Positions 35,366 to 46,364 of a stretch of 64,000 bases of DNA are shown here, piece by piece. The notes below the pieces were generated by a model. The model was not told where the DNA came from. It saw only the letters and a list, made by a program, of their open reading frames with translations, and ran no database searches. A program made the position numbers and the translations under genes. Each line of letters begins with the position of its first letter. Position 1 is the stretch's first letter. The DNA is from Cymbidium sinense (taxonomy: Eukaryota; Streptophyta; Magnoliopsida; Asparagales; Orchidaceae). Where the stretch lies: the NCBI GenBank assembly GCA_021442155.1, contig CM038222.1:53873352-53937351 (forward strand), given 5' to 3'.

Positions 35366-36113
35366 CTCTTTACATATTGCAACTTTTATTTTGTCTCGTT
35401 TGTCATTTCCTCTTCATGTAGCCAACACCACTTAATAGGATAAAGACTTGTTGTTATTGTCATCATTTTCTCTTGAAACTCATTCTGTGTTAGAATTATC
35501 TTATGATTGTATCACCAAATTTATCAGAGTAATGAATTTATAGCTTTTTTCTTACAAGCTTGTTTCTTCTTCACTTAATCCTCCCACTTGAGAAATATGC
35601 AACTCACGTTGTATCTCAATCAGGGCATAATCAATCCCAAGGGGACTTGATCGGACCTCTTCCATATAGGTAAAAAGTCAAGTAACACTTTGGCTAATAC
35701 TTAGGATAGGTCAAAAGGTCCTTGGTGGACATCCCACGACCTCTTCAATACAAGTTAACGTCATCAAGCAACGCTTTGACAAACAACCTCGGATAGGTCA
35801 ATTATCCTCAGTGGATTCAATTTGATCTCTTCCATACAGGTTAACGTCATCAAGTAATGCTTTGACAAACAACCTCGAATAGGTCAATAATCCTTAGTAG
35901 ATTCAATTCAACTCCCTCCATACAGGTAAGTATCGTCGAATAATATTCCGACCAATTACCCCAAATATGTAAAAATAAAACAAAAGCATACATAAAAAAT
36001 ATATATATATTCCATTGATAGCATTAACATGATGATATAAGGATCAAGATTCTAATACACACTAATAACAATGCATAAAAAAAAAATGCATCATCAAGTG
36101 ATGCTACATCATA
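35366..36113 (+). repeat. Tat 3' untranslated region with ~100-bp tandem repeats
   Basis: No gene on either strand. Between ~35,650 and 35,960 a unit of roughly 100-106 bp repeats about three times: (C)TCTTCCATACAGGT, GTCATCAAGTAA-GCTTTGACAAACAACCTCG, GGTCAAT-ATCC and so on. Tandem arrays in the 3' untranslated part are known for Tat-type elements. The region lies between the ends of two converging genes, integrase and the antisense gene. Confidence 0.65.
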
Positions 36114-38164
36114 TCAGTTGGTGATATCAACATCTTCCTCACCACTAGGAGATGCTCCCTTAGACTCACTCTCAACTCCATCATCTCCTGAATCTGACGA
36201 AGAGTCTTCGGACACTTGGGTGGGTGATAGATCCTCAACACTAGCTCTGGTCTTGCGATGCACTAAGTGGATTCCTTTTAGGAACCCTCGAATGAAGCCC
36301 TCCTCTAAACATTGGCGCTCCAAGTCCTTCTCTTCAACATCAAGAATATGATTATGAGCTTCCTGAACATGGTCCTCAATTACACCACGATAAGCCAGAG
36401 AGCTCTTAAAGTCTTCCACTGCCTTCAAGGAGATTTCATTTGCTTCGACATTATGTTCCTTCTCAAAAAGACGATCCTGTAATGCTTTCTTCTCTAGTTC
36501 GAGAGCTCCCTTCTCCGCTGCAAGTGCCTTGAGTCTCTTCCCTTTCTGGCGAGTCTCGATCCTCACCTCAATCAGCTCATCACGAGTGCGCTCCACCTCC
36601 TGACGCTGGAGAGAAAGAGAAGTCGACATGTTCGCTAGCTCAGTTCTGCACCCGGTCAGCTGATCCTCCAAAGTCGCCACTTCTTTGGCTTTGATACTCA
36701 TCTTTCGCTCATACTCGCCTTGCAGATATTTTATCTTCACAAATTCAGTATTCCACTCATCTAAAGTAACACTCAAATGAGCCATCTGCCCTAATGTTTG
36801 AGTTACCTATAAAAAAAAATCATCCCAAATACTACACAGAAGAAAAGAAGAAAGAAGGAGAAGACAACGTCCCAATTCATCTGCTCATTGGCCTTAATGC
36901 ATATGTGATTTAACACCTCTTGAGAATGTGCTTCAAAATGTACTCCCCATCATGAGTTGAAATAACTAAACTCTCAGATGCCAACTGGGGGCGAACATCT
37001 TCTTCACAGATATCTGATGTAGTCACTTCAGCGCATGTCTTCTTTTTCTTTAAGGAAGAAACATTGCCACCACCCTGATTTCGTGACGGGCTTCTTGAAA
37101 GAACCCTGTGAATAGGAGGAGACCTTTCATCACCTTTACTTGATCTCTTTAGTGGAAAAGAATGAGATCTCTCTTCCTGAATAGAAAGACCAACCTTGAA
37201 CATTCTATCTTCAACTATATATTTGTCAATGTGACGTAACTCATGTTGCAAGCTTCCTACATCAGGGATATTAAGAGTCGCCAGGATCTCATTCTCTGAC
37301 ATCTGCAATGGATCTGGAAGATCATTCAATCTTCCCCATCTCTCAGGAAGGCCCCACTCATTTTTCACAAAAAAGAATCCAGTAGACCAATTTTTAGAGG
37401 AATCTCGTGCTGAAAATTCTATCCAATTCTTTATAGTCCGATAAGAAACACGTCCCTGAGTATCACATGTGAATCTACACATTCGGCACAAGTATTTGAT
37501 GTTCAAAGTAACGCCACGCTCTCTAAAGAAGACAGTCAAACCAATGATGACCACTAAAGCTCGAAATGAGAATTGTGACAAAGCTACACCACATATTTTG
37601 AAGATCTCAATCAACTCGGGAGTCAAAGGGAATCGAAGTCTCGCACATAAAATCATCTCAGAAATAGTAAAGTACCCTAGTGGAGGTGAACGGGCTCGAT
37701 CAAACTTTTTAGCAACAATGGCCACCAACTCATTAGGGAAGTGAAAATTTCTACGGAACACCATTAAACTATCTGATGTGATAGTGGATGATATATCGTC
37801 TGTAGCTGTCACGTTATGATTTTTCTTCTGGCCATCACCCTGTGAAAATACATAATAAATAAAGAGGGAGAAATGACAAAAATCTGAGAATTTTATAAAA
37901 AAGCAACTCACTCACCCCAATGCTTGGGTGCCTCCTTTTCTGACTCTCTCGCGGATAGCTGGATAAAACTTTTGCCTCGATCGACAAAAGGATACACATA
38001 CATATGAGAAAAAGACAAAAAAAAAACAAAAAGCGGAGAGGAAAGATATTCCCCTCTGATGATGCTCATAAATTACCTGCTAAACTTTCTGAGTCGTCTG
38101 AACGATAGTTCCTGGCTAACGCTCCCTCGCCATCTTGGCGATTACCAACTGCTGAACCATCCAT
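36114..38164 (-). CDS. Spliced antisense gene in Tat element: Transposase_28-like domain plus coiled coil
   Basis: Four exons are proposed on minus. Exon 1 is 38,164-38,077, starting MDGSAVGNRQ. Exon 2 is 37,968-37,916. Exon 3 is 37,839 to ~36,910. Exon 4 is 36,806-36,114. Introns 1 and 2 are GT-AG and the phases fit (88 nt, then 53 nt, joining in frame). Exon 3 has the pattern of the 'putative gypsy type transposon' family (Transposase_28): GYFTISEMILCARLRFPLTP, FKICGVALSQFS, then RFTCDTQGRVSYRTIKNWIEF and NEWGLPERWGRLNDLP, followed by a basic, Ser-rich tail. Exon 4 is a long Glu/Lys/Arg-rich coiled coil ending in an acidic tail. The exon 3 end is uncertain: the donor seems lost and the frame closes at 36,910. 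Antisense genes of this kind are known in some Tat elements. Function is unknown; it may be a pseudogene with one defect. Confidence 0.65.
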
Positions 38165-38211
38165 TGAAGTTTCAAGAAATCCAATTTCCTACAAGAAAAA
38201 GTAAGAACTAC

Positions 38212-38551
38212 GGGTCTTGATCACCTCCAAACCCGGTCGGTCCGATAAGGGCCGTCAACGCCTCTTTTGAGGGAAAAGCGGAGCCTCGCCGTACTGAATG
38301 GTCTTGATAGCCTCAAACCGGTTGTCGACAAGGCGGTCACCTCTTTCGAGGAAAAGCGGAGCCTCGCCAGAGTATGAACGGGTCTTGATCGCCTCAAACC
38401 CGGTCGTAAGGCGATCAATGCCTCTTTCGAGGGAAAATCGGAGCCTCGCCATATGAACTATGGGTCTTGATCGCCTCCAAACCCGGTCGGTCCGATAAGG
38501 GCAGTCAACGCCTCTTTCGAGAGAAAATCGGAGCCTCGCCGTATGAACTAC
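38212..38551 (-). repeat. Minisatellite, ~80-90 bp x 4, in the antisense gene's 5' region
   Basis: Units begin at 38,212, 38,301, 38,380 and 38,462 on plus with GGGTCTTGATCGCCTC and end near GAGCCTCGCCGTATGAAC. It is GC-rich against its AT-rich surroundings. It lies between the predicted promoter (38,640-38,648) and the start codon (38,164), so it would be in the 5' untranslated region. Open frames on minus here come from the repeat. Confidence 0.75.
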
Positions 38552-38639
38552 AGGTCTTAATCGCCGCCGAACTAACCACACAAGAAGAGAAGCACTAGGG
38601 CATTGAAGAAGTGTGCCTTCTCCCTTGGCCCTAGGGGGG

Positions 38640-38648
38640 TTTTTATAG
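38640..38648 (-). promoter_or_regulatory. TATA box for the antisense gene
   Basis: The minus strand reads GGGTCTATAAAAACCCCCC, a good plant TATA context. Transcription would start ~30 bases on, near GGCACACTTCTTC (~38,610), leaving a ~450-base 5' untranslated region that holds the minisatellite. The second antisense-gene copy also has a TATA box in this position (56,011). Confidence 0.5.
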
Positions 38649-38715
38649 ACCCTTCCTAGGGGCAAAAGGGTAAAAAACCGCCCAAAACCGCTGGAAACCG
38701 CCCGAAACCGCCGAT

Positions 38716-39513
38716 CCACGGGTCGCATGCAAATTCAAAATACAACCGGATTCTAGATATAATCTATATAAGCATATTGCTTTAATAGGAACTTTATTGT
38801 CATTTCCCACATAGATGAATCTTTTAGCATCAGTTGGCATTCATCTCATTAGGCAATCCTGCATAGTCACACTTATGTGAGTAGTTGCACCTGTATCTAT
38901 CCACCAAGTGTGATTTGGTACTAAGGATAAATTAACTTCAGAACAAACAAAGTTGAGAAGTTTACCCTTTTTCACCAACCAATTTGCATACTTGGGACAA
39001 TCCTTCTTGACATGACCAACCTTCTTATAAAAGAAACAAATAACAACATTATCTTATTTCTATTACACCTTATGCTGTGAAGTCCATTTGTCTGCTGCTC
39101 CTTTACCTTTATAAGTCATTTTTCTTTTAGTAACAATGCCACGAGAGGAAGTAGCTAAGTGAACATTTTGTATTTTTTTCATGTTTCAATCTCTCTTCCT
39201 CTTGCACACATTGAGCAATGAGCTCCTTAAGAATCCATTTTTCCTTTTGAGTATTATAACTTATCTTAAAAAGATTAAATTGTACATGAAGAGATATCAA
39301 AACTAAACACACAAAAATGTCATCAGACATCTCTAATTTTAGTGCTCTCAATCTAGTGACAAAATTAGACATCTCCATAATGTACTCCCTTATGTTTCCA
39401 TTGCCTTTACACCGCATTGACAACTGTTTACTAATAATAGTACTCGCTTTGACCTTTTAGAACTAGCAATATTATTTGACTTTTTTAGCACATTCTTTTT
39501 CACACATTGCACC
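38716..39513 (-). pseudogene. Copia gag 3' part and protease start
   Basis: Minus strand. The gag segment at 39,423-39,127 reads GNIREYIMEMSNFVTRLRAL, then SYNTQKEKWILKELIAQCVQ, the pattern of UBN2-type copia gags. It is followed by a zinc knuckle remnant, ICFFYKKVGHVKKDCPKYANW (~39,050-38,985, first Cys pair altered), and NFVCSEVNLSLVPNHTWW with the protease motif DTGATTHIS (~38,890), which keeps the active-site D-TG. FIYVGNDNKVPIKAI follows. The sequence stops at ~38,716, where Tat sequence begins, so integrase, RT and RNase H are absent. Gag is interrupted by the MITE at 39,522-40,047. Confidence 0.8.
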
Positions 39514-40055
39514 TCTTATGGTAGGGGTGCAAACGAACCGAGCGTTCAACAAGCTACTCATGACTCGGCGATTGTTAAATGAACAAGCTTGAACAAGTTA
39601 ATGTTCGCTTTAGTTATGTTCGTGAACGATCATTTAAAGCTCGTGGAATAAGCTCGTGTTTCGATAAGACTCAATTAAGGCTCAATAATGGCTTGATTAA
39701 GGCTCGATTAAGGCTCATTCATAAACGAGCACCAGATAAGGCTCAAATGGCTCTTAAATGGCTCTTGGCCGATTAAGGCATTAAGGTTTGTTCATAAGAT
39801 ATCGTATAAGACCAGGCTCGATAATGGCTCGATTAAGGCTCGCGTTTCATTAAATGAGTTTGTTAATATTCGATAAGCCTTCAACTGAGCTCACGAACAA
39901 ACTCGAGCCGAGCTCGAACATAATTTTTTTAAACGAGCTTGAGCTCGAACACCATCCTAAAAGCTCTAATCGAGCTCGAGGTCAATACTAGCAAATGAGC
40001 TTGAACTCGAACAGGGCTCTGCTCGGTTCGGTTCGTTTACAGCCCTATCTTATGG
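39514..40055. mobile_element. hAT-type MITE (526 bp) with 8-bp target duplication
   Basis: The element runs 39,522-40,047. Its ends are TAGGGGTGCAAACGAACCGA and (reverse complement of the right end) TAGGGCTGTAAACGAACCGA, an imperfect terminal inverted repeat. It is flanked by perfect copies of TCTTATGG at 39,514-39,521 and 40,048-40,055. An 8-bp duplication and this end sequence fit a non-autonomous hAT element. The interior is made of short repeats of GGCTCGATTAAGG and GAGCTCGA types. It encodes nothing convincing; an open stretch at 39,579-39,776 is repeat-derived. It sits in the gag of the minus-strand copia element. Confidence 0.85.
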
Positions 40056-40265
40056 TTTATGAAATGGAATGCTTCATGATCATAAACTCATGCGGTTATA
40101 ACGCTCCCACTTTTCAAAGTTAGTCATTTGTTCAATAGTATTTTAGAAGGCGGAGCACGTCCCGATCGCATAGTCAAGATCCATACAAGAATAATAGTGA
40201 TATGTTCATTTTTAAAGTTAGCCATTGAGCATTGGAATATTATTCAAATTGACAAATATAGAAGA
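40056..40265 (-). pseudogene. Copia gag N-terminal part
   Basis: Continues the gag of 38,716-39,513 beyond the MITE. It reads NNIPMLNGANFKN near 40,250-40,200 (the usual IPxLNGxNF-W start of this gag family) and LTLKSGSVI/FEKWERYNRMSL near 40,120-40,085, with frame changes. With the MITE and one target copy removed, the two gag parts are colinear. Confidence 0.7.
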
Positions 40266-41779
40266 AACATTAACTGAAAAGAACAAAAAATAATACTCAT
40301 AATTAAGAACATTATCATTTTCATATGCATATATAATGTAAACCAAATATATGCTTGAAATAAAATGTTTAATAAAATGGGCACATATAAGATATGTAAC
40401 ACAACATTGTAATTTAGTCTTTGGACATAAATAACATTTTGTAAATGGTACTCTTAAAATTATAGTCAACAAATATTGATAATAAATTCTGTCAATGATA
40501 TGTTTATCTTTGGATCGACATATTGTATGCATAATTAATATAAATTTATAACATATTTATTACTGCACAAAATCTGGCAAAAAAATAATCTTTTTTTGGG
40601 CCAATTATTTTTCGCATAGATTTAAATATAATCCATATGCAATATTCATATATTTTAAAATTAAATAAATTGATATAATAGGGTCACTAATATATAATTT
40701 AAATTAATTTTGAAATAATAAATATCAACTATATTATTCTAGCAATTACTTCAATTGATACGAACTTGAAATATTTAAAATAATAATAATATAAATTTTA
40801 GCTAATTGTTAAAGTCAAAACATCAAATATATTTATATTATTTTAGCTAATTATTAAAGTCAAAATAACAAACATATGTTGGATATTATGTACATAATGT
40901 CATAATTAATAAAAAAAAATGAACATTCTCGATTTCACAATAAAAATCCAATCCATTATGTACTAGTGAATTATAAATTATTTATCAAATGTCAAAACAA
41001 TAATTATCCATAAAATTTAAAATAGAATATTTATACATAAATGTTTAATATTATAAAAAAATTATGAAATAGAAAACCTTTAGAAATATTAAACAGTAAG
41101 TGTAATTATTATATTTACTTAACAAATATTCCGTTTGGAATTAATTGCACAGTGTAATTATTATATTTACTTAACAAATATTCCGTTTGGAATTAATTGC
41201 ACATAGCAATTAAATATAAAATATTTCAGATTAATAAAGATGGATTTAAAATCTGAAATGAATATGAAACGTTATAAATAATGTTATAGCAAATAATTTC
41301 ATATATAAATTATAGTATAACATATTAAAAATATATAAATCTAATAAATAAATTGAAAAGTAGTGAGGCGAGAAATGGAATAATAATTAAATGGAATATA
41401 TATTAACCCGTATTGCAGGAAAACGTGTCATATTCTTTTTTTAAAAAAAAATCTGAAATATCATTTCATATTATAAACGGTGAACAAAAAAATATTTCAT
41501 ATTTCTTTTTTTTATATATTAAGATCACAATGACAATAATAAATATATCGATAACATAAAAATTAAAATTGTGATTAAAGTATAAAGCAAATTTAGCTAT
41601 ATTATTTTACTTAAAATCAATAATAGAAAAGTCATCTAAAGGATGTCGATACTTTATGTAAATGATCAAATTATTTGCTCAAAAAATTTTGAATCATATA
41701 CTTTGATCTAAAATTTTCAAATAATTAATACAAAAGATGAAGATGAAAAATCATTTCTCAACGATTGAACATAATAATC
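40266..41779 (-). other. Copia leader region, AT-rich, with 52-bp tandem duplication
   Basis: Very AT-rich; no gene. A perfect 52-bp direct duplication occupies 41,100-41,151 and 41,152-41,203, starting GTGTAATTATTATATTTACT. The opening of that unit resembles AGTGTAATTATTATATTTAC in the SIRE-like LTRs (47,456 and 53,569). Other than the duplication I see nothing. Confidence 0.55.
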
Positions 41780-41791
41780 GCTATGATATCA
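41780..41791 (-). promoter_or_regulatory. Copia primer binding site, decayed
   Basis: The minus strand reads TGATATCATAGC, two changes from TGGTATCAGAGC, the common initiator tRNA-Met primer site of plant copia elements. It starts two bases after the LTR end (…CAACA, 41,794). Confidence 0.7.
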
Positions 41792-41793
41792 AT

Positions 41794-42219
41794 TGTTGAA
41801 AACATATAAAGATAAAAACAAATTTATCTAGCCCAGATCTCATGTCAAATCATCGAATATTTGTTCAGTTACATTATTGCTTTCAATCGCGGAGTTTTGG
41901 TGATAACCAAGGGGTGTTCTTGAGAGAGAGAGAGAGAGAGAGAGCCTTCTTTTCACTCAAGATGGGATATGAGTAAAATGAGAACATCACCCTTTAGAAT
42001 GAGGATCATAACTATTTATACTTGAGCGCATTTCATTTTATTTTAGCCCAATATTAAAAAAAATAAAATGTCTGATCTCTATACATGATAATTCCATACA
42101 AAATTAATAAGATGTTTCAAAATTAATTAATCTTTATTTGATCATAAAATCAATAGGCTTAAAATAAGATAGCGTAATGTATAATTAAATTCATATATGA
42201 GCATTCAAAATTCACAACA
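41794..42219 (-). mobile_element. Copia LTR (426 bp)
   Basis: On plus it starts TGTTGAAAAC and ends ATTCACAACA, so it has TGTTG…CAACA ends. On minus a TATA box, TATAAATAG, lies at 42,020-42,012. A (GA)n run (41,924-41,943) falls in the transcribed part. The PBS follows at 41,780-41,791, and gag begins 1.5 kb on. It is the 5' LTR of the truncated copia element. The 42,219 end is inferred from the terminal repeat only. Confidence 0.65.
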
Positions 42220-42850
42220 TTTAGTGCATAAAATTATTTTTATGAATGCAAATTACATGCATGATATGTACAAAGAGTTCTGAGCATGTTAAGATTTAAT
42301 ATTGATATTAAATAATGATTATTGGATAATTTTGCTTCCAACTTTATGGCTATCTAAAATTATTGACATCCAAACTATAGAGCTATGAGGAATCTAAGAA
42401 GATATGGTTGACATTTATATGTTGGTTAAAACACAATATATGACTCGTAAATGTGATCAACTAAATTAAGATAAGACGACAGTAAAAGATTAGAGATGCA
42501 TGCTACCCCTATATGGTGGTTAAGGATATTGTACAAGAGTGAGGCTCATTTGAATCATAATAGAGTTAAAAGTAATGATCATGCAATTGTTGTTATCTAT
42601 TATTTGTCCGCATGTCTCATCCCCATTGTTAAAAAATAGCAATATTCTTCTAGTTAATATTATTCTTCAAGGCCGTTAGGATGCATCACACAATTACTAA
42701 AAGTTTTCTAACTTATACCTCATCAACATCATTGATATCCTCATAAGAGTCAAAGACCTCTTGATCATCTAGTGATTCATTATAGAGGTTAGAGTTAGTA
42801 GAGTCTATGTGCACTCTAGCAAGAAAATTTGGTAGCATAGTGGCTAGCCT
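42220..42850. repeat. Dispersed AT-rich repeat, copy 1
   Basis: Colinear with 46,365-47,030 in the same direction. Shared blocks include CATGTCT(C/T)ATCCCCA, TCATTGATATC-(C/A)CAT(A/G)AGAGT and CTCTT-ATCATCTAGT. The family is not recognised, and no coding potential is seen. Confidence 0.5.
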
Positions 42851-43959
42851 TAACACATGTAAAATAACAAAAAAAATTCTTTAAAATATATTTTTTAAAA
42901 TGAATGAATTTTTCATATTATTGTCGATGCACATGGAGTAAAAGATGCCACCTGCTAGTGAGTTGCTCTAAATTGTGTACCGCCTCCTTATATATGAGGA
43001 GTTTTTCTTCATTAATACTAAGCATACAAGTTTTGTTTCATATATTGATCGATATAGAAAAGCATACATTTTTTTTCTTTGAAGTATCTTTTGATGCATA
43101 CTAATACACAATCTTTTCATGAAACCTCAAAAAATGGCACATGAATCCTCATTGATATTATTGAGTGTGAGCTTATTGAATCAATTAATTAGTAATCAAC
43201 ATAGAATGATCCCCTATCACAAAAATAATCAACTAACTTAATGAAGCACTAGTCATGAAAATAACTAATATTTCAATCATCAAATATAATGATCTAGTCA
43301 AAAATTGGTCCATCTATATGTTCTAATTCATGAACGCATCCTTTCAAGTCCAAGCAACTATCAAAAGTAAAGAGTCCATGATTTTAACTTTTTGGGTCAA
43401 ATTAATATGAAGATCATACTCATTGTAATCTAAAAAGGCATAATGATAATCATAGCCATATAGGGTGTCCTAAGGGCAACACATATTGAATAATACATGA
43501 ATCAGACAATCCTAAATAATGATTATCTTATGACAGTCAACATGAGGCTATATTAATAAACTTAATGGCATCGATAACCATCCTCTAAATGCATATAAAT
43601 TTCAAACCTTAATGAAAATTACACCCATAAAAAGGAGACGATGAAGGGATATTGAACAAAGAAATTAAGCCAAAGATATGGATGCAGTACATTATTGCAA
43701 TCTTCCTTCAAAGATGCAACGATTATTCAAAAGGAGATTGAAAATTACCTACAGTGTGACGTGCGGGGCTTTCAAATTAAATTCACTGATCTTCAGCTGA
43801 ACGATTCGGGAAGAAATTTATTCGACGAGCGGAGCGGCGACATCAGTTCTTAACGATTAAATTTCAACTGTTGGCCTTCTAATTCAACACCCTTAACTTT
43901 TTTTTTTCCCTATCTTCAAGAATAAGACAGCACAGTTTATTAAGACGGCGATAAGTCTG
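42851..43959. other. Unassigned AT-rich stretch
   Basis: I see no gene, LTR end or clear repeat. A short GC-richer patch at ~43,755-43,845 has no recognised content. Confidence 0.3.
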
Positions 43960-44182
43960 ATGGTTTGAACAACTTCTGTCGAGTTTCTTATGCTTTGTTT
44001 TCTAGAGCTTGGAAGTAAATGTGTCAAGCAGTCAACCAGTTTTCGGTTTCTTTCATGGTGCCGTAGTTGTTACTTCATTAGGAGAGAGTGAATAACACAT
44101 CCTCGTCCACAAGATGAATAGATTATTGGCTGGACATCCATTACAAAAAAAAAAATAATAATAATAATAATAATAATAAAAC
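43960..44182 (+). mobile_element. A-tailed retroposon fragment, copy 2
   Basis: Shares ~70 bp (AGTCAACCAGTTTT, TTTCATGGTGCCGTAG, TTACTTCATTAGGAGA) with the reverse complement of 29,920-30,060. It ends in an A-run followed by (TAA)n at 44,142-44,180, as non-LTR retroposons do. I find no convincing Pol III A and B boxes, so whether it is a SINE or a LINE tail is open. Confidence 0.4.
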
Positions 44183-44329
44183 AAAAGTCTCTTCCTATGA
44201 TAAATAAAATGTGGGGCGGTAAGTAGGAGTTATTAAGGTTGCTTAGAAAAATTTATTATTAATGAAAATTTGATTCATATTTATCAACTTGCTTATTTAA
44301 TAATTTTAATACAAATGAGACCATATTTG

Positions 44330-44332
44330 ATC

Positions 44333-44429
<97 letters not shown>

Positions 44430-44445
44430 ATATATATATACAACT
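44330..44445. repeat. Compound (CT)n(AT)n microsatellite
   Basis: (CT)n at 44,332-44,370 runs straight into (AT)n to ~44,440. Apparent open frames here are repeat artefacts. Confidence 0.9.
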
Positions 44446-45667
44446 ATATGGTAATATATACAATTTAAAATTTATATATACAACTATTGTTTAGTAGAAA
44501 ATTCTCAAGAAATTTAATCTTAGTTCAATTGAATTATCCAAAACATACGCATACAAATAAAAATGATAAGGTTCAAGAAGAGTTTAAATGTGAAAAATAA
44601 TCAAAAAGAAAAAAAAAATAATAGGTCCCCATCTAATTAAAATATTTCATTATCTAATTGATGTTATAAAATATCATTCTTCTTTTCATAAAAGAAAACG
44701 TGATTATAAAATTATGAATATTTGATTCTCCCTTTATTATTATAATAAGATTCTTAGAAGATAGCTTCTATTGAGACAACAAATTTCTCAAAATGATAAC
44801 TACGCTGCAATAATTGATATGTCATTGAAAAATCTCCTAGTTGAAGCGTGAATCTTGATGTATGTGTTATTTAACATCACTTAGAATCAAAATCTTAATT
44901 TTTCAAACTCTTTTTTTATCAGAGTTGCTATAAAACACCTTGATTAGATCGAAAGTAATCTGATTCTGAGTCTAGACTAGCCCAGATCAAGCACTTAAAA
45001 TATAATTGAAAACTTTGTGATATCAGTCAGATCACTAAATAGCTTCTAAATATGAAATATTTATAGTCAAATCGTCTAGATAGTTGAATATAAGCTAAGA
45101 TCTCTTAATTATGACTTTATTTGAGCATTCAAATAAAATACATCAGATGATCAAAGGGGTTACTTTGAGCCGTCGATGGAGATTTTGTCGTATTTAAAAA
45201 ATGTCCATAATCATAAATAGTCTCATTCTTTACATGAAAGGACTAAGCTAAGAGGAGATATAGTTGTGTCACCATGCTCTATTTGCTATCGTCGGATCCG
45301 ACCACCATTGTTGGTATTCACATTAAATATATGATCTATCAACCACCCAACCATCGCCGATCGTTGGTGGGATCGATTACTCACCTCGGTGAAGCCTTCG
45401 TGATCGTGAAAATCATCCCACTCTTGTAAGCTATCTTTGTGGAGGCGGATAATAACTTGTAACAAATCTTGAAATCTGAAATTATTTCTCGATTGGGGAA
45501 AAGACCGTGGTTTTCTCTTCTTGGGTTTTCACATAAAAAATTGATGTCTCTCAAACTCTTTTTTATGTGTGTTTAAAACTTTAGTGCAGCTAAGATATTG
45601 AATTCTCCCTACTCCGAATCTTCCTGCATGCAACAATAATTATATAATAGTTGCTTGTGATAATCTG

Positions 45668-45704
<37 letters not shown>

Positions 45705-46364
45705 CTATAATAGAGCATAAAATAAAAAAAAAATCATTATAAAATGAGTATTTCATTACATTTTGATTAGGCTTCTTGTTAAACAAATTAATATATTTAT
45801 GAACATAAATGAATAAACATGTTAGTGTTCAAATTTGTTCATTTATATGATAAGTTTTAATTTTTTATTTACATTTGTTCAGCTATGAAAATAAACAAAT
45901 ATAGATGAGAATTATATGAACAAATATTAAATTGTTTATCAAGTGCACTTATTTACTTCAAAGTATTAAATTCCTTTTCTTGAATAGGTGATATTGTAAA
46001 TGTAATGCTTTTTTAAGTTCTTATAAATGTGAATATTTTCTCACATATGCTCAAAATATATAGGCAACAAAAGGCTATTTGTCAATCTTTTGAATGAATG
46101 AATTCTTAAAATAAAATTATACAAAGCCTAGCTAAGAAGTAGCTCTACGCATAGGAAACAAATTTTTTTTTTTGTTGGTTAGAAAAATCTTTTGAACTTT
46201 GTTCTAATACTAAAATTTTAGTGGATTTAAATGACAAATATTTTTAAAATCTCATATCAATGATTACTAAGTTGGCATGCAATTCGATGATCCTAGACTT
46301 ACAATAAAAAAAAATCAATGATTTATTGATTTCTACACATTAAATTCATCTCTTTGAATTCTAA
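44446..46364. other. Unassigned AT-rich spacer
   Basis: No gene recognised. It contains an (AT)n run at 45,669-45,702. A slightly GC-richer patch at 45,270-45,450 with CCAACCATCGCCGATCGTTGG is an inverted repeat of modest length. Nothing else can be supported. Confidence 0.35.

Noticed and set aside
38255..38728. 157-codon open frame on minus, Arg-rich
   Set aside because: It is produced by translating the ~80-90 bp minisatellite in the 5' region of the antisense gene.
42904..43104. 66-codon plus frame
   Set aside because: No recognisable features, AT-rich context, no conserved counterpart in the related repeat at 46-47 kb.
43960..44050. Possible SINE with Pol III B box (GGTTTGAAC)
   Set aside because: No matching A box at proper spacing, and the motif is not shared by the 29.9 kb copy.
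44270..44494. 74-codon open frame over the (CT)n(AT)n tract
   Set aside because: Microsatellite artefact (Ser-Leu and Ile-Tyr runs).
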